Origin: Borreliella afzelii
GTDB taxonomy: Bacteria > Spirochaetota > Spirochaetia > Borreliales > Borreliaceae
Reading direction: 5' to 3'
Assembly (NCBI RefSeq): GCF_014202295.1
Contig: NZ_JACHGM010000001.1
Coordinates: 124,001-188,000 of the forward strand
Length of the DNA: 64,000 bases
Shown piece after piece: positions 1-8,461 of this stretch; positions within the stretch are counted from its first letter, which is position 1; the number at the start of each line of letters is the position of its first letter. Made by a program: the position numbers and the translations under genes. The notes below the pieces were generated by a model. It saw only the letters and a list, made by a program, of their open reading frames with translations, searched no databases and had not been told where the DNA came from.

Positions 1-888
1 TAAAATATTGACCTTGGGAATATTATGCCTTTTTGAAATTTCAAAATCATTAGGATCATGTGCAGGAGTAACTTTTAAAGCCCCAGTACCAAAAGCACTG
101 TCAACATAAAAATCTGCAATAATTTTTATCTTTTTAGTTGTTAAAGGAATTGTGACCTCTTTGCCAACTAAAGACTTATATCTCTCATCATTGGGATTAA
201 CAGCAATAGCAGTATCCCCAAACATTGTCTCAGGCCTAGTTGTTGCAATCTCAATAAAAGAAGAATCATCAATAAAATACTTAACAAAATAAAGCTTGCC
301 ATCAACCTCTTTATATTCAATCTCTTCATCACTAACAACACTCCCAGATCCAGGATCAAGATTAACAAGATATTCACCCCTATAAATCAACCCTTTAGAA
401 TATAAATCCTTGAAAACCTTATTAACAGCCTTGCAAAGGCTATCATCAAGAGTAAACCTTTCTCTTGTGTGATCATAAGACGCCCCGAGTTTTTTTATCT
501 GATTGACAATTACACCTCTATGCTTATCTTTTAATTTAAAAATTTCTTGAACAAGCTCTTCTCTTTCATAATCATTTTTACTTTTACCAATATTTTTAAG
601 GTGTCTTTCAAAAACAGCTTGGGTTGCTATTCCTGCATGATCTGTTCCAAAAAGCCACAAAGTATTGTGTTTTTTCATTCTTTTATACCTTACAAGAATA
701 TCTTGTAAAACAAAATTAAGAGCATGCCCCATGTGTAACACACCAGTAACATTAGGAGGAGGCGCAACCATACTAAATTTTTCAAATAAAGAATTATCTG
801 GTAAAAAAACATTATTTTTAAGCCACTTATTATAAATTTCATCTTCAAATGCCTTAGGATCATATTTTTCAAGAGGTCTACAATTCAT
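1..888 (-). CDS. valS: Valine--tRNA ligase, N-terminal part (cut by window start)
   Basis: Charges tRNA-Val with valine in the cytoplasm. Only the first 296 codons lie in the window; the KMSKS loop, anticodon-binding domain and stop are off the left edge. The N-terminus MNCRPLEKYDPKAFED is followed by the class I HIGH region PNVTGVLHMGHAL near residues 40-55, in the form typical of ValRS. The segment TTRPETMFGDTAIAVNP near residue 220-240 belongs to the inserted CP1 editing domain. The ATG at 888 lies inside the end of the upstream dus gene (11-base overlap, other frame), so the two are translationally coupled. Identity is secure. Confidence 0.95.
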   Translation of the reverse strand, partial: MNCRPLEKYDPKAFEDEIYNKWLKNNVFLPDNSLFEKFSMVAPPPNVTGVLHMGHALNFVLQDILVRYKRMKKHNTLWLFGTDHAGIATQAVFERHLKNIGKSKNDYEREELVQEIFKLKDKHRGVIVNQIKKLGASYDHTRERFTLDDSLCKAVNKVFKDLYSKGLIYRGEYLVNLDPGSGSVVSDEEIEYKEVDGKLYFVKYFIDDSSFIEIATTRPETMFGDTAIAVNPNDERYKSLVGKEVTIPLTTKKIKIIADFYVDSAFGTGALKVTPAHDPNDFEISKRHNIPKVNIL

Positions 889-1882
889 TGTTTTCAAAAT
901 CTCCTACCGTATCAATAACGTTTAAATTTTCAAAAAGCTCTTCATAAGTTTTTGAATTTATAAGATTTGAGAAATATTTACTCTGTCTTTCTTTCTCAGT
1001 AAAATATATCTTAAAATATTTTTTAAGTTTATTAAAATCTTTTCCAAATCCCCAAGTAGCATGAAAATCCTTTATATGGAATTTTAATATATTTAGTCTA
1101 AAATTTAAATTATTATCTAAAAAGTGTTTTGAAGAGAATTTAAATAAATTTAAATTCTTAAAAATTCCACGACCAAACATAATCCCATCAATTAAATATT
1201 TATCAACATAATATCTAGCATCCTTGAGACTCAAAACATCCCCATTGCCAATAATCAGCGTAGAAGGACTAATATTATTTCGCAACTTAACAAGTTCATA
1301 AAAAATATCAAAATCAACAGGACCTTTGCTCTGATTAACAGCAAGTCTTGGATAAACCGTTAACATATTAATTCCAAAGCCTAACAAAAACCCTAGCCAA
1401 TTATCAATTTCTGGATATGAAAATCCATGTCTGGTCTTAACACTAAGGGGTAAATTAAATTTCGCACAAGCTTCTTTGCTTGCAAGAATTATTTCTTTAG
1501 CCAAAGATTTATTATTAATTAAAGCTGAACAAACCCCTTTTTTAATTATTTTATTCTTAGGACAGCCCATATTAATATCAATTCCCCAAAACCCCATGCT
1601 CCCTAATATTTCTATTGCTTTATAAAATTGCTCAGGAACATTTCCCCAAATTTGAGCAATTAAAGGTCGATTAAGTTCATTAGGTTTTAAAAAAATATGT
1701 TGAATAGATTGTTTTGATCCATTTAAAATTTCCTTTACAGAAATAAATTCAGTAAAATAAATATGGGGTTCTCCTTCTTTAGATCCTATTAAATGAATTA
1801 AATTCCTAAAAACAGAATCTGTAACGTCCTCCATTGGAGCTAAAATCATAATTGGAAGAGGAATATCAAATAAAAACTTCAT
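878..1882 (-). CDS. dus: tRNA-dihydrouridine synthase (Dus family)
   Basis: FMN-dependent reduction of specific uridines in tRNA D-loops. The 334-residue TIM-barrel protein shows the family hallmarks in order: APMEDVTD near residue 15-22, DINMGCP near 102-108 with the conserved Cys that acts as general acid, SVKTRHGF near 148-155, GNGDVLSLKDA near 214 and DGIMFGRGIFKN near 235, the phosphate-binding end of the barrel. Which Dus subfamily (A, B or C), and so which uridine is modified, cannot be told by eye. It is the promoter-proximal gene of a dus-valS pair. No clear Shine-Dalgarno sequence precedes the ATG at 1882, and a candidate promoter ends close to it. Confidence 0.92.
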   Translation of the reverse strand: MKFLFDIPLPIMILAPMEDVTDSVFRNLIHLIGSKEGEPHIYFTEFISVKEILNGSKQSIQHIFLKPNELNRPLIAQIWGNVPEQFYKAIEILGSMGFWGIDINMGCPKNKIIKKGVCSALINNKSLAKEIILASKEACAKFNLPLSVKTRHGFSYPEIDNWLGFLLGFGINMLTVYPRLAVNQSKGPVDFDIFYELVKLRNNISPSTLIIGNGDVLSLKDARYYVDKYLIDGIMFGRGIFKNLNLFKFSSKHFLDNNLNFRLNILKFHIKDFHATWGFGKDFNKLKKYFKIYFTEKERQSKYFSNLINSKTYEELFENLNVIDTVGDFENNEL

Positions 1883-1896
1883 AAAATGACTACATA

Positions 1897-1925
1897 ATAA
1901 TAAAGTACAACTTTAAACAAAGCAA
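1897..1925 (-). promoter_or_regulatory. Candidate sigma-70 promoter for dus-valS
   Basis: Leftward -35 TTGCTT (1920-1925), 17-base spacer and -10 TATTAT (1897-1902). Transcription would begin about 8 bases before the dus ATG, which has no Shine-Dalgarno sequence, so the message may be nearly leaderless. In AT-rich DNA such matches arise by chance; this is a prediction only. Confidence 0.35.
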
Positions 1926-2077
1926 AACTTTTATTTATGTTTAATAGACTTGGATTTTTAAAAATAACATTGTAATATTTAAAATAAAAAAACGCTACAA
2001 AAGAATTGGCAATAAATGACATAATCATAAAATTTTAAAATAATAAACAATTTTGATAAAAAAATAATTTTAAAAAA

Positions 2078-2890
2078 TCAATCCATAACAAGACTCTCAC
2101 CTGGAACCTTGGTTTTTCTTACTAAAGTATCTTTATATCCAGCAGATTTAATCAGCTCTATATTTTTTTGAACATTATCAGCATTAGTAGGAATAAAAAC
2201 AGTATAAAACGGTCCATGAGAATTTACTACAACAAAAAGACCCGCTTTTTTTAATATTTTATAAGCCCTATCAGCATAATCTTTTTTTCTATAAGATCCA
2301 ACCTGTATGTAAAAATCTGCTTCTTTGTCGACAGAAGTTGATAAATCTGCTAATAAATTTGAAGATTTATTTTCAACAGAAAAATTATCCTCTAATTGAT
2401 TAGTTTTCTTTTCTTTTTCAATCTCAAAAGTATTAAATGCTTTTTTAAAGTCACTCGATTTTGATACAGAAGGTCTTTTTTCATTCACGCTTTCAATTAC
2501 TTCAATTTTTACAGGAGCAACTCCTATTCCTAAAAAATCAAGCTTCTCAGCGGCATGTTTTGATAAATCAATTATTCTATCCTTCCTAAAAGGCCCTCTA
2601 TCATTAATTCTTACAACAACTGATCTATTATTTAAAAGATTTGTAACCCTTACAGCAGTATTAAAAGGCAATTCTTTGTGAGCAGCAGTAAGAGCCATCA
2701 TATCAAATTTTTCACCATTAGCAGTAGTTTTGCCATGAAAAGCTTCACCATACCATGAAGCAAGGCCTACTGTAGTAGAACTTACATGAGAAGCAATAAA
2801 AAAAAATACAAAGAGAAAAACAAACTTTCTATTATCTCTTACGATGGCATCAATTAAATTTCTCATAAATTTATTATAATATAAAAACAT
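2078..2890 (-). CDS. rlpA: RlpA-type septal ring protein (double-psi beta-barrel plus SPOR)
   Basis: A secreted cell-wall protein with a hydrophobic signal segment (about residues 22-38, ending HVSSTT), a double-psi beta-barrel (about 40-130) with GLASWYGEAFHGKTTANGE, LPFNTAVRVTN and VRINDRGPF, and a C-terminal SPOR domain (about 190-262, beginning DFYIQVGSYRKKDYADRAY). SPOR domains bind glycan strands without stem peptides at the septum, and RlpA in Pseudomonas is a lytic transglycosylase; activity here is inferred. There is no Cys at the signal-peptide end, so no lipobox despite the family name 'rare lipoprotein A'. The start is uncertain: ATG at 2890 or the in-frame ATG eight codons later (2866), neither with a good Shine-Dalgarno. 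It diverges from the Sua5 gene. Confidence 0.88.
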   Translation of the reverse strand: MFLYYNKFMRNLIDAIVRDNRKFVFLFVFFFIASHVSSTTVGLASWYGEAFHGKTTANGEKFDMMALTAAHKELPFNTAVRVTNLLNNRSVVVRINDRGPFRKDRIIDLSKHAAEKLDFLGIGVAPVKIEVIESVNEKRPSVSKSSDFKKAFNTFEIEKEKKTNQLEDNFSVENKSSNLLADLSTSVDKEADFYIQVGSYRKKDYADRAYKILKKAGLFVVVNSHGPFYTVFIPTNADNVQKNIELIKSAGYKDTLVRKTKVPGESLVMD

Positions 2891-2969
2891 ATTTCAATAA
2901 ACAATTAAGCTCATAAATTGCTTATTTGTATTTTTTTTGATTTAATTATAAAAAGAAAAAAGTCTAAAA

Positions 2970-3974
2970 ATGATATTAACAGAAATAATTCACAGCAATC
3001 AAATACAAAAAGCAGCAAAACTTATCAAAATGGGAGAGCTTGTTGTATTTCCAACAGAAACAGTTTACGGAATTGGCGCAAATGCTTACAATGAAGATGC
3101 TGTAAAAATGATTTTTTTAGTAAAAAAAAGACCTATTGAAAATCCTTTAATAGTACACGTTGACACAGTAAAAAAAATAAAAGAATTATCGGAATATATT
3201 CCTAAGAGTGCTCTAATACTAATCAAAAGGTTTAGTCCAGGCCCTTTAACTTATGTTTTTAAAAAATCCATAAAAATATCCAGATTTGTAAGTGGCAATC
3301 TAGACACAGTGGCAATAAGAATTCCTGCAAATAAAATAGCTTTAAACTTAATCAAAACATCTAAAGTCCCCATAGTAGCGCCATCTGCAAATATATCAAA
3401 AAGGCCAAGCTCAACAAGCTTCGAAATGGCCTTAAAAGAATTAAATGGGCTTGTAAAGGGAATAATAAAAACAGAAAAAACCAAAGACTTTAATATTGGA
3501 ATCGAGTCAACTGTAATTGGATTTGACCTAAAAGATAACGTATTAATATTAAGACCAGGCGCAATAACAAAAAAAATGATAGAAAAAGAGCTTCAAGGAA
3601 AATATACAGTAAATTATGCAGAAACAAAAATAGAGTTAGAAAAATCACCTGGGAATATAATAGAGCATTACAAACCAAAAATTCCTGTCTATTTATTTAA
3701 AAGTCAAGACAATATAAGAAGATATTTAAACAAAGACACAAAAATACTTATTACAAAACCTACTCTAAAATCTTATTTATTTAATTTTTTGTGGGATAAA
3801 AAAAATATTAAAGTATTTAATACTCTTGAAGAATATGCACAAAATCTTTACAAAGAGCTAGTTAATTCTGAGAAAGACTACAAACAAATCCTTAGTGAAT
3901 TCGTAAAAGATGAAGAACTTGGATACTCAATAAACAATAGAATCAGAAAAGCCAGTTCAAATAGATTCATTTAA
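2970..3974 (+). CDS. tsaC2: L-threonylcarbamoyladenylate synthase (Sua5/YrdC type)
   Basis: Makes threonylcarbamoyl-AMP from threonine, bicarbonate and ATP, the first step of the t6A37 modification of ANN-decoding tRNAs. The YrdC domain (about residues 10-200) shows GELVVFPTETVYGIGANA, KKRPIENPLIVHV, GPLTYVF and PIVAPSANISKRPS. GIESTVIGF and ILRPGAI follow, then SPGNIIEHYKPKIPVYLF, the linker that defines the longer Sua5 form with its extra C-terminal domain; 334 residues fits Sua5, not short TsaC. One of the window's own tRNAs, tRNA-Thr(UGU), is a predicted substrate class. It diverges from the rlpA-like gene across 79 bases. It is also called sua5 or ywlC. Confidence 0.93.
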   Translation: MILTEIIHSNQIQKAAKLIKMGELVVFPTETVYGIGANAYNEDAVKMIFLVKKRPIENPLIVHVDTVKKIKELSEYIPKSALILIKRFSPGPLTYVFKKSIKISRFVSGNLDTVAIRIPANKIALNLIKTSKVPIVAPSANISKRPSSTSFEMALKELNGLVKGIIKTEKTKDFNIGIESTVIGFDLKDNVLILRPGAITKKMIEKELQGKYTVNYAETKIELEKSPGNIIEHYKPKIPVYLFKSQDNIRRYLNKDTKILITKPTLKSYLFNFLWDKKNIKVFNTLEEYAQNLYKELVNSEKDYKQILSEFVKDEELGYSINNRIRKASSNRFI

Positions 3975-4179
3975 TTAAAAATAAAAATACTGATAAATTC
4001 TTGTTTTAAAAATTTAAAAAGCATAAACATAAATACTTATTGGTAAAGCAAATATCTAAAACCATAAAACACACCCTGCTTCTCTTCACTCTCAACAAAG
4101 CCCACCAAATACAATTAAAAAAACCTTAAATCAAGCATTACAAGTGAATCTTCACATAAGAAGAATTTTAATCTTTTGA

Positions 4180-4965
4180 TTAATTGAAATAATCATGAAT
4201 TAACATAGTATACTCAAGCGGTATTTTGTCCTCATCAAAAGCAATACCAAGCGCAAAAACCTTTCCATTGGGCGTCTGAATAACGCTTAAACTTTTTGAC
4301 TTACCCTCAATAAAAATCTCTTTATCCATAAATTCAAAACTAAAAATTAAATCAATTGTATCTTCATTGACATCCCCATAATCAAAAGAAGAAATTACTA
4401 AAGCACCCCCATAAGATAAATCTTTTATTAAGCATTTATGTTTTGACCCATTAAACTTAATAAAAGCTTTATCAGAATCAATTTTTAGTTTTCTAATAGA
4501 ATCTTTATCAACAATAATCCTTTCATGAATTCTCTGATTTTGTCCAAGTTTTAAATCAAGAAGCTTTCCCACTTTAATAGCAATCTCTTCTGGCATAGGA
4601 GATAAAAATTCCAATGTTAATAAATTGTATTCTTTATTTTGAGAAGAATAAGCAGAAGCACTCAACAACTTTACAGACAAAAAGGGAAAAAAAGCTGCAC
4701 TATTCTTAGAATCCGAATTTTTCTTAAGTTGAATAGAGCCTAAATTTTTATTTTTAGCCAAAGCGGGCAATACAGTATCTTCTTGAAAAATAAGTTTAAG
4801 AGAATCCATAGAAATAGAATAAATTACTCCAAGCACAGAATAAGCGCCCATCCTCATCTCAATAGTATTGCGAAGATTTAAAAAACTATTTATCTCTGTA
4901 CTCATTTTAATTTCTTTGCCCCTATACTTAGCTCCATAATCTCTTATTTTTCTAGATAAAAGCAT
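4180..4965 (-). CDS. plzA: PlzA, PilZ-domain cyclic di-GMP receptor
   Basis: A 261-residue cytoplasmic c-di-GMP effector. The C-terminal PilZ domain carries both ligand motifs: RxxxR as R145-IHE-R149 and DxSxxG as D182-L-S184-YG-G187. These residues match those described for B. burgdorferi PlzA, which acts in the Hk1-Rrp1 pathway and affects motility, glycerol use and survival in tick and mammal. The N-terminal half (about 1-140) is a degenerate PilZ-like module without the motifs. The ATG at 4965 has a strong AGGAG six bases upstream. It diverges from pbp1A; the shared 294-base region holds a tandem 15-mer and a long palindrome, listed separately. It is probably monocistronic. Confidence 0.97.
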   Translation of the reverse strand: MLLSRKIRDYGAKYRGKEIKMSTEINSFLNLRNTIEMRMGAYSVLGVIYSISMDSLKLIFQEDTVLPALAKNKNLGSIQLKKNSDSKNSAAFFPFLSVKLLSASAYSSQNKEYNLLTLEFLSPMPEEIAIKVGKLLDLKLGQNQRIHERIIVDKDSIRKLKIDSDKAFIKFNGSKHKCLIKDLSYGGALVISSFDYGDVNEDTIDLIFSFEFMDKEIFIEGKSKSLSVIQTPNGKVFALGIAFDEDKIPLEYTMLIHDYFN

Positions 4966-5024
4966 AAACCTCTCCTTTCTCCTTTTTTGGAATATAAAAA
5001 ATACTAAACAATGCTTAAAATTGT

Positions 5025-5054
5025 TTTAAACCAATAAAGTTTAAACCAATCAAG
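5025..5054. repeat. Tandem 15-mer repeat upstream of plzA
   Basis: Two adjoining copies, TTTAAACCAATAAAG (5025-5039) and TTTAAACCAATCAAG (5040-5054), with one mismatch. On the plzA strand they read as two head-to-tail CTTnATTGGTTTAAA units, about 60-90 bases before the start codon. A weaker relative (TTGTAAACAAG) follows directly. The phased direct repeats could be a regulator binding site or the scar of slipped replication. Confidence 0.7.
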
Positions 5055-5165
5055 TTGTAAACAAGATTAACCAACAATCAATAAATCTACTCTAAAAATC
5101 AAAGACATACCAACACAACCCCCACAACATCTGTTTAATTAACAAAACTTAAAAATGCTGCTTAC

Positions 5166-5199
5166 ATAGTGTAAAATTATAACAATAATTTTACACTAT
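5166..5199. repeat. Perfect inverted repeat (15-base arms, 4-base loop) upstream of pbp1A
   Basis: Arms ATAGTGTAAAATTAT (5166-5180) and ATAATTTTACACTAT (5185-5199) are exact reverse complements around AACA. It ends 60 bases before the pbp1A start, just upstream of the likely promoter. It is not followed by a T-run on either strand and no gene ends into it, so a terminator is unlikely. An operator or cruciform-forming site is the more natural reading. Confidence 0.75.
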
Positions 5200-5259
5200 A
5201 ACAATCAACTTATAACATTATTAATTCTTATACACTTATAGTATACTTTAGTAAAAAGT

Positions 5260-8031
5260 ATGAAATTAAATAACCTTAATTTGAAAAAAATAAATAAGCA
5301 TAAGTTACTTATTTATTTAACATATTTCACAGTTAGCTTTTCTATTATCACACTGTCATTAGCAATATCTAAGACTATAAACATACAAAAAGATAAAAAT
5401 TTTGGATATATAAACCCAGCAGTTCCCTCAAGACTTTTAGATATTAATGGAAAACTAATAACTCAATTTATATCTGATGAAAATAGAGAATTAATGCCCT
5501 TGAGAAAAATGCCTGATAATTTAATTAATACACTTTTAATACGAGAAGATATTGGTTTTTTTTCTCATCGAGGTTTTTCCTTGATAGGAATATTTAGAGC
5601 TGCATTTAATATTGTTCTTGGCAGATATTTTTCAGGTGGCAGCACATTGACCCAACAACTTGCAAAGCTTCTCTACACGAATCAAGCAAGAAGATCAATT
5701 TTGAGGAAATTAAATGAAATATGGTGGGCAATCCAACTTGAAAAAAAACTCTCAAAATACGAAATATTAGAGAAATACCTTAATAAAGTTTATTTTGGAA
5801 ACGGCAACTATGGAATAGTTGCCGCATCAAAATTCTTTTTTGGCAAAAGCGTGAATAAAATCAATACAGCAGAGTCCGTGATGATGATAATCCAACTTCC
5901 AAATGCAAAACTTTATTCACCTCTTTACAATCCAGAATTCTCAAAAAAAATACAACGCGCAGTTTTAAACCAAGTTGTATCAAATGGAATAGTAAAAGCC
6001 GAAATTGCTGAAAAAGAATTTAATGAATATTGGCAAAATTATGATTGGACTAGAATGGCTGATACATCTGCAATTTCAAACAAAAAAGACCAGGCTCCTT
6101 ATTTTTCTGAATACATAAGGCAAAAAATACTAAAATATTTACCAGATGGTGCAAACATATATAAAGATGGATACTCAATATATTCAACTCTTGACCTTGA
6201 AGCACAAAAATATGCAGATAAAGTTACAAACGATATGATTAATAAAGCAAGAACAATGCATAATTTAAACAGATCATCCGAAACAATAATTATTAATTCA
6301 GAAATTGTCCCTGTAGTAGATGCAATATCAGATTTATTAGGAATTAAAAATTTAAGAATAAATGGAAGACAATATAAAAAACTTAGAAAAAGAAAATTTT
6401 ACGAAGACAATATTGATCTAATTGCAAGCTTTGGAGCTATACTTGGAATTGATAAAATAGATAAAGCAACAAAAGAATATATTATTAAAAACAAATTAAC
6501 ACCAAAGCTAGTTGCACAGCCTGAAGGAGCAATGATAGCAATAGACACAACAAGCGGAGCAATAAGAGCCATGGTTGGGGGAAGCGGACATGCTAAAGAC
6601 AATGAATTTAATCGAGCCACACAAGCAAAAGTTCAGCCTGGAAGTGCATTTAAAACATTATATTTTGCAGCAGCAATTGATCTAAAAAAAATAACAGCTG
6701 CCACAATGTTTTCAGACTCTCCAGTAGCATTTCTAAATAAAGACGGAGAAGTTTATGCTCCAGGAAATTATGGCGGAAAATGGCGAGGCAACGTTTTAAC
6801 ACGCCAAGCATTGGCCTTGTCTTTAAATATTCCAGCATTAAGAATATTAGACAAACTAGGTTTTGACTCTGCAATTAGCTACTCCTCAAAACTATTAGGG
6901 ATAACAGATCCAAAAGAAATAGAAAAAACATTTCCAAAAGTTTATCCACTGGCACTCGGTGTAATATCGGTTTCTCCAATACAAATGGCAAGAGCCTTTG
7001 CAATTTTGGGAAATAGTGGTAACGAAATCGAACCTTATGGAATAAGATACATTGAAGATAGAACCGGAAGAATAATAGTAAATGAAGAAGCAAGTATATT
7101 GGCTAAAATAAAAAACAAAGGACATCAAAATCAAATAGTGTCTCCTCAAGCTGCCTATATCATCACAGATATGATGAAATCAACAATTCAATACGGAACC
7201 TTAGCAAATCAAAAATATACAAATCTTAAAAATTTTAAATCTGACATTGCTGGAAAATCAGGAACAACACAAAATTGGGCAGACGGATGGGCAATAGGAT
7301 ACTCTCCTTATATAACAACAGCATTTTGGGTTGGATTTGACAAAAAAGGATATTCACTAGGAACATCTGGAACAGGAACAGGATTAGCAGGCCCTAGTTG
7401 GGGAGAATTCATGGCAGAATATCACAAAAACTTACCTAAAAAAGTTTTTGAAAAACCTGCAGGAATAATTAGCATCCCTGTACAAGCAGAAACAGGACTA
7501 TTGCCAGAAGAAATTGCTGATGAGAAAATAATAAATGAACTATTTATTTCTGGCACCCAGCCAATTGAAAAATCAAAATACTATGGCAATAAACTAGAAT
7601 TTAAAAATACAATAGAATTTAACATATACGGAATTGATGAGATTAATAATAACGATGAAATAAATTTTGACACTCCTGAATTTGAATATATTGATAATAA
7701 TCTTGAAAGCCTAAACAATAATAATAATGTTCTTGAGAACATTGACAATAATGAAAATAAAAACGAAGATGAAATAGAAATGAACATTCAAGAACCCTTA
7801 AATAAAATAGAAAATGAGAATTCACAACAAGATCTAATAAATAACAACAACGATGAAGAAATGCTTATTAAAAACACTAAAGAAATTAAAGACGGAGTCA
7901 TTGTTAATAAAACAAACACAACAGAAGTGCAAAGCATAAAAGAATTAAATTCAAACAACAATGAAAATGAAAATGAAAATGAGAAAATTAATAATAAAGA
8001 CGTCAACGGAGAAGATATCCAATTGGATTAA
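5260..8031 (+). CDS. mrcA: Penicillin-binding protein 1A (bifunctional class A PBP)
   Basis: Polymerises and cross-links peptidoglycan outside the membrane. One N-terminal anchor (about residues 17-38) precedes a GT51 glycosyltransferase domain with REDIGFFSHRGF (catalytic Glu96), GGSTLTQQLAK and a Glu-rich ExxEKxLSKYEILEKYLN motif. The transpeptidase domain has PGSAFK (nucleophile S462, K465), SLN (521-523) and KSGTT (666-670). From about residue 770 the tail is low-complexity Asn/Glu/Ile, richer in Asn than usual PBP1A tails. The start ATG has no Shine-Dalgarno, and a TATACT hexamer (5242-5247) sits only 12 bases before it, so the leader may be very short. It is followed after 6 bases by the ParB-like gene. 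Confidence 0.95.
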   Translation: MKLNNLNLKKINKHKLLIYLTYFTVSFSIITLSLAISKTINIQKDKNFGYINPAVPSRLLDINGKLITQFISDENRELMPLRKMPDNLINTLLIREDIGFFSHRGFSLIGIFRAAFNIVLGRYFSGGSTLTQQLAKLLYTNQARRSILRKLNEIWWAIQLEKKLSKYEILEKYLNKVYFGNGNYGIVAASKFFFGKSVNKINTAESVMMIIQLPNAKLYSPLYNPEFSKKIQRAVLNQVVSNGIVKAEIAEKEFNEYWQNYDWTRMADTSAISNKKDQAPYFSEYIRQKILKYLPDGANIYKDGYSIYSTLDLEAQKYADKVTNDMINKARTMHNLNRSSETIIINSEIVPVVDAISDLLGIKNLRINGRQYKKLRKRKFYEDNIDLIASFGAILGIDKIDKATKEYIIKNKLTPKLVAQPEGAMIAIDTTSGAIRAMVGGSGHAKDNEFNRATQAKVQPGSAFKTLYFAAAIDLKKITAATMFSDSPVAFLNKDGEVYAPGNYGGKWRGNVLTRQALALSLNIPALRILDKLGFDSAISYSSKLLGITDPKEIEKTFPKVYPLALGVISVSPIQMARAFAILGNSGNEIEPYGIRYIEDRTGRIIVNEEASILAKIKNKGHQNQIVSPQAAYIITDMMKSTIQYGTLANQKYTNLKNFKSDIAGKSGTTQNWADGWAIGYSPYITTAFWVGFDKKGYSLGTSGTGTGLAGPSWGEFMAEYHKNLPKKVFEKPAGIISIPVQAETGLLPEEIADEKIINELFISGTQPIEKSKYYGNKLEFKNTIEFNIYGIDEINNNDEINFDTPEFEYIDNNLESLNNNNNVLENIDNNENKNEDEIEMNIQEPLNKIENENSQQDLINNNNDEEMLIKNTKEIKDGVIVNKTNTTEVQSIKELNSNNNENENENEKINNKDVNGEDIQLD

Positions 8032-8037
8032 AACAAT

Positions 8038-8439
8038 ATGTTAATAGATATCGATCAAATAAAAATAAAAAAAAGAATTAGAAAAAATATAGGAGACATT
8101 GAAACCCTTAAAAACAGCATTATAAAACATGGATTAATTTATCCAATAATAATAGATAAAAATAAAAATTTGATAGCAGGATTTAGAAGATATCAAGCCT
8201 TAAAAGAAATAGGCTATAAAGAAGCTGAGGTAAAGGTAATCTCAATTGAAAACAAAAAAACTTTACTTGAAATTGAACTTGATGAGAATAATGTTAGAAA
8301 ATCATTTACAAAAAGTGAAGCAAACGAAGGTGAAGCCTACTTAAAAATTTATTCTGAAAGTAATATAATAATGAGATTCTTTAAATTTATTATATTAAAA
8401 ATTAAAAACATGTGGAAAAGAAAAAATAGAAAAATTTAA
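8038..8439 (+). CDS. Stand-alone ParB/Srx-fold domain protein, no HTH
   Basis: A 133-residue protein that matches only the N-terminal ParB nuclease-like domain. It contains a LxxSIxxHGLIYPIII strand-helix unit and LIAGFRRYQALKEIG at about residues 46-60, corresponding to the ParB CTP-binding box (GxRR). The central helix-turn-helix and dimerisation domain of true ParB are absent. The C-terminus is a short, very basic and hydrophobic segment (RFFKFIILKIKNMWKRKN), which suggests membrane or nucleic-acid contact. It starts 6 bases after pbp1A and is probably co-transcribed. It has been annotated as Spo0J, but a chromosome-segregation role cannot be assumed without the DNA-binding domain. Confidence 0.75.
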   Translation: MLIDIDQIKIKKRIRKNIGDIETLKNSIIKHGLIYPIIIDKNKNLIAGFRRYQALKEIGYKEAEVKVISIENKKTLLEIELDENNVRKSFTKSEANEGEAYLKIYSESNIIMRFFKFIILKIKNMWKRKNRKI

Positions 8440-8461
8440 ACCGTAATAAAGGGGTGTGTTT

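Noticed and set aside
2872-2885. TATAAT-like sequence around the rlpA start as an internal promoter
   Set aside because: Lies between the two possible start codons and lacks a credible -35.
7581-8006. Open frames antisense to the pbp1A tail
   Set aside because: Result of the repetitive Asn/Glu codons on the coding strand.
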